DNA from: Anagrus nilaparvatae
Taxonomy: Eukaryota; Arthropoda; Insecta; Hymenoptera; Mymaridae
Direction of reading: 5' to 3'
Length of the DNA stretch: 64,000 bases
NCBI GenBank assembly: GCA_022575985.1
Contig: JAKSXM010000007.1
Span: 6,512,501-6,576,500, forward strand
Below are positions 60,395 through 64,000 of this stretch, one piece after another. The first letter of the stretch is position 1; every line of letters starts with the position of its first letter. Made by a program: the position numbers and the translations under genes. The notes under the pieces are model-generated. The model had not been told where the DNA came from. It saw only the letters and a program-made list of their open reading frames with translations, and ran no database searches.

Positions 60395-61883
60395 CCTATA
60401 GAGTAATTCCATGGATAAAATGCACAAAATGATATGCCAGGTCTCAAAAATAGGAAATTTGTTTTCTATAAATTTTGAAGGGTGCTATGCTGATGTAAAG
60501 TTTTTTGGTCAAATTTCTCTCCTCAGCCACCATTTTTGAAAATCCCGTAAAAAAGCTCCGGAAAACGTTAAAAAAAGAAAAAAAAGTAGGTTTTCGATGT
60601 AAAATTTGATGAAGAATTCGAATTTTTAGTCAGATTTTTCCTACTCTATGTCAATTCGCGGGAAAATTCAAATTTGTGTTAAACTTTAAGTGAAAATAAC
60701 TCAAAAGTTTCCCGCTAAAAAAAAAATTTTTTTTCTCGAAATCTTCAAAAATTGCATATATTTTTCTGAAAAAAATTTTCCGAGAGTAATTTTTGTTTTA
60801 AGCGAGTAATACCGATTTTCGTTTTTTTCAATTTTGACTTGTTACTTATTTTGCTGATTTCCCGCTAAGTCACGTGACCAAATGAAAATCTGACCAAAAA
60901 TTTGAATTCTGCGGGAAATTTTACAAAGGTATAGTAATTTTGGTATCCTTTGAATGATACATCTCAATTTGACAATTTAATTAAAATTGTTTATTAAAAT
61001 ATAGAAAAAATTAAAATTTATAAAATGGGATTTTCTTGATTTTTTTACATTTTTAGCCTAAAAATCATGTAAAATCTAAAAATAAAAATACTTCTTTTGG
61101 AAAAACAAAAGTTATGTCTATTATTAATAAAAAATAAATTTTTTTTAAGTTTAGATTTTATTTTCTATGAAAATGTCTATAAATAGTTAGAAATGTACCC
61201 AAAAATCAAGAAAATCCCATTTTATAAATTTTATTTTTTCTATATTTTAATAAACCATTTTAATTAAATTGTCAAATTGAGATGTATCATTCAAAGGATA
61301 CCAAAATTACTATACCTTTGTAAAATTTTCCGCAGAATTCAAATTTTGGTCACGTGACTTAGCGGGAAATCAGCAAAATAAGTAACAAGTCAAAATTGAA
61401 AAAAACGAAAATCGGTATTACTTGCTTAAAACAAAAATTACTCTCGGGAAATTTTTTTCAGAAAAATATATGCAATTTTTGAAGATTTTGAGAAAAAAAA
61501 TTTTTTTTTTAGCGGGAAACTTTTGAGTTATTTTCACTTAAAGTTTAACACAAATTTGAATTTTCCCGCGAATTGACATAGAGTAGGAAAAATCTGACTA
61601 AAAATTCGAATTCTTCATCAAATTTTACATCGAAAACCTACTTTTTTTTCTTTTTTTAACGTTTTCCGGAGCTTTTTTACGGGATTTTCAAAAATGGTGG
61701 CTGAGGAGAGAAATTTGACCAAAAAACTTTACATCAGCATAGCACCCTTCAAAATTTATAGAAAACCTTCAAATTCGGGGAATCATCTATTTTTAAGTTG
61801 TTTTATCGAAAAAAAAACAAATTTCCTATTTTTGAGACCTGGCATATCATTTTGTGCGTTTTATCCATGGAATTACCCTATAG
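60395..61883. mobile_element. 1.49 kb foldback element with empty site in copy A
   Basis: Arms of about 640 bp are inverted copies: AGTAATTCCATGGATAAAAT at the left, ATTTTGTGCGTTTTATCCAT then GGAATTAC at the right, meeting around 61125. CCTATAG occurs at both borders (60388-60394 and 60395-60401; 61877-61883). Segment A at 41793-41799 has a single CCTATAG with uninterrupted flanks. No coding capacity; the open frame near 61694 lies in one arm only by chance. Confidence 0.86.
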
Positions 61884-62680
61884 GTTATGATAAATGAATT
61901 AACAAATTCTGTTTTGCTGAATAAACAAGTTTTTTGAGTTAGCTAACAATTTGAAAATTCGGAGCTCTTAGTTAAATTTTTATTATAAGATATTTTATTA
62001 TAAATTTATTGATGTAATTTTTGATTTTTGCAACAGATTTAGTATTTCTTACATTTTTAAAATTTAAACAAAGTCAAAAAATAAGGTAAAACAATCAAAT
62101 TTATCGTTTTACAACTTTGCTTAATGAATCTAAATATTCTTTCTGAATTTTTCTTACTTTTTTTTTACCTCATGGATCTCTGGAGATTGTTTTAAATCTA
62201 TTTAAATCTCCAGTAATATCCGGAGATCTGCGGAGAACTAAAGAAATCACCTGAAATTTGCGATCACTTTAGATCAGCGGAGATCAAAAGAGATATTTCG
62301 AAAATACGTCGGGAAGTGTAGTTATTTTACTACAAATTGTAGTAATTTACTATTTTTTTAGAAATATTACTAACTCGAATTCTAAGTACTACGAAGAAAC
62401 ATTCGAGATATTTTAAACAGTTTTTTCCCAATTTGTCCACAAAGACAACTGCGGAATAAGGTATGGTTTAAGGTCCCAGCACATTTTTCACATTTTTTTG
62501 ACTCAATTTGTTGATTTACGATAAAAAATAAGATTCTAAAGGTTTGAGCTTTCTAACCGAGTGAACCATATTGATTTAAGTTTTTAACTGTTTTTAACCT
62601 TTTTAGTACCTACAAAACAACGAAATATTTGTAAAAAATAATAAATCTGACATTATTCCATATAAACCCCTTTCGATTTT

Positions 62681-64000
62681 GGGCAAAATAAAAATTGTCA
62701 AAAAAATCATGTTTATCCTTTTCTTCAGCACTTTTTTTACTAGACTAAGGAGGAAGCCCCCATCGCGCTGAAGCGCGCAAACCCCCTTATATCATATTTT
62801 ATGTTTATTCGCAATAAAACTTGTACAGTGAGATGTCTATTTCAAATAATGAACTTTTTTAATAATTTTAATAAACCATTATTATTTATATTTTCAAAAT
62901 TTATCTCAAGGAAAAAATATTTAATACCCATCTGAATGCAAATACTGATTACTGCCCCTTGATACTACGCACCTCGGGCCTGAACCCTTTTCATCCCTCA
63001 AAGTAAATTTTTCTTTTATCCTGGACGGCGAAATTAAGAACGAAATTTTATAATAGGATGACGAAATACTCGAATGAGTTTTCATATATTATGTGTTTCA
63101 TATGTACAGATGTTTTTTGAGAATTGACGTAATCGAATATAATAAGCGTATAGCGAAAATCAAGTCACAATTTCCGTTCTGTGACAGAAAAAACTAGTTC
63201 CAGAAATTCTGTTGCTTATTTGACAATATTATTTAAATAAAAATAAGTATGTTTTTTTTAAAATTATTATGTTGAACAAAAAATAATTAGTACTTATAGT
63301 ATTTAATAATGTCAATCAATGGTTCACTTTTTCAATTTTGGAAAAAAATGATTTTTTATAGAATATAGATTATAAAATCCATAAACATAAGTTAATCCTT
63401 GGCCTTCTTGGCATACGCATGGAATCAATCTAATTTTAGATTAAAGACAGATTAAAGAGATAAATATCAAAAACAAAGTATTAAAAAAAAAAAAAATTAA
63501 AATATAAATCTTTATTGAGAAAATGCAATTGTAAAATATAAATAAAATCGTTATACAAATCTATTTAATGAATTTATTAAGGATGTGCGGTTACCCTAAG
63601 ATCCAGATAGAGTTCAGGTAAAGTCTTAAGTTTTTCGAAAAAAAATGGTTAGAGAGTGAATCGAAAATTTTTTTGGCTACAAATAAGAAAAATCAAAAAA
63701 AAAAACTAGATTTTCTGAGTAGCCGATATTTCGGCCAACGGTCTATATACCTTTTAAATTAGCCTGTCAGTTATTCAGAAATTTAATTTTTTAAAAGTTT
63801 TGTAAAATCTGGAATTTATGCAGTTTTAAACAGATTGAAAAAAAAAATTAAAAAAAAAATTGTTTAAAAAATGCAATAGAGTTTTCAAAATTAAACTAAA
63901 TTTAAAATAATGTCTATTAGTTACACAGTCAGGATGCTCTGCTTAAATTTTTATTGAATTATTTGAAAATTTAAGCAGGAATGTTTACGCATCGCATTTT
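62681..64000. other. AT-rich end of window, nothing recognised
   Basis: No gene seen. A small hairpin GCGCTGAAGCGCGC at about 62765-62778 resembles the GC-rich hairpins at 46217 and 33496. Confidence 0.4.

Larger units (their letters stand above)
57465..62680. repeat. Segmental duplication copy B, main block
   Basis: Collinear partner of 38955-43620. It lacks the piggyBac remnant and one copy of the GATCTCC block, and has an extra 1.49 kb foldback (60395-61883). Confidence 0.88.

Noticed and set aside
1..64000. CRISPR array, bacterial operon, rRNA gene or intact tRNA gene
   Set aside because: No regularly spaced identical short repeats with unique spacers, no rRNA landmarks, and the three tRNA-like segments fail in stem pairing. 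The window is eukaryotic nuclear DNA.

Overview
This is a window of very AT-rich eukaryotic nuclear DNA from an animal, most likely an insect. The two clear host genes are insect-type beta-spectrin and Vps39. Both have ordinary GT-AG introns, and most of the rest is transposon debris typical of insects: jockey-like and R1-like non-LTR retrotransposons, Penelope, Polinton/Maverick, piggyBac, Harbinger-like elements and many foldback elements. A parasitoid wasp or another insect with a low-GC genome would fit, but the species is a guess.

Layout. 1-8527, minus strand: the 5' half of the beta-spectrin gene (46 codons in one exon, then a 1,200-codon exon running off the left edge). Its intron carries a 3.2 kb terminal-inverted-repeat transposon with a perfect 8-bp target duplication. 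8.6-24.4 kb: no host gene recognised; three degraded retroelement or Polinton pieces (10.4-14.6 kb) and a foldback element (14.8-15.95 kb). 24.4-24.9 kb: a locally GC-richer patch with a good minus-strand splice donor, probably the promoter and untranslated first exon of beta-spectrin. 25.77-29.45 kb, minus strand: a complete nine-exon Vps39 gene (890 codons plus stop, derived from splice sites and phase), with a TTAA-flanked MITE filling one intron.

30-64 kb: an accessory region built from nested repeats. It contains several near-perfect palindromic foldback elements (30.5-31.8, 32.6-34.25, 35.2-36.7, 60.4-61.9 kb) and a four-level nest of elements at 46.4-52.5 kb, which includes two copies of a Helentron/HINE-like element with about 155-bp tandem repeats. 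A Penelope reverse-transcriptase fragment lies at 52.5-53.4 kb. There is a large diverged segmental duplication: copy A about 37.0-43.6 kb, copy B about 54.0-62.7 kb. Comparing A with B shows filled and empty sites for several insertions.

Most interesting: each duplication copy carries, on the minus strand, a small multi-exon gene for a secreted cysteine-rich peptide (signal peptide in exon 1, CC-x-GL motif in exon 2, conserved TATA box). Copy B (58.07-59.25 kb) is open; copy A (39.77-40.71 kb) has a frame break and has lost a cysteine. I did not recognise the family with certainty.
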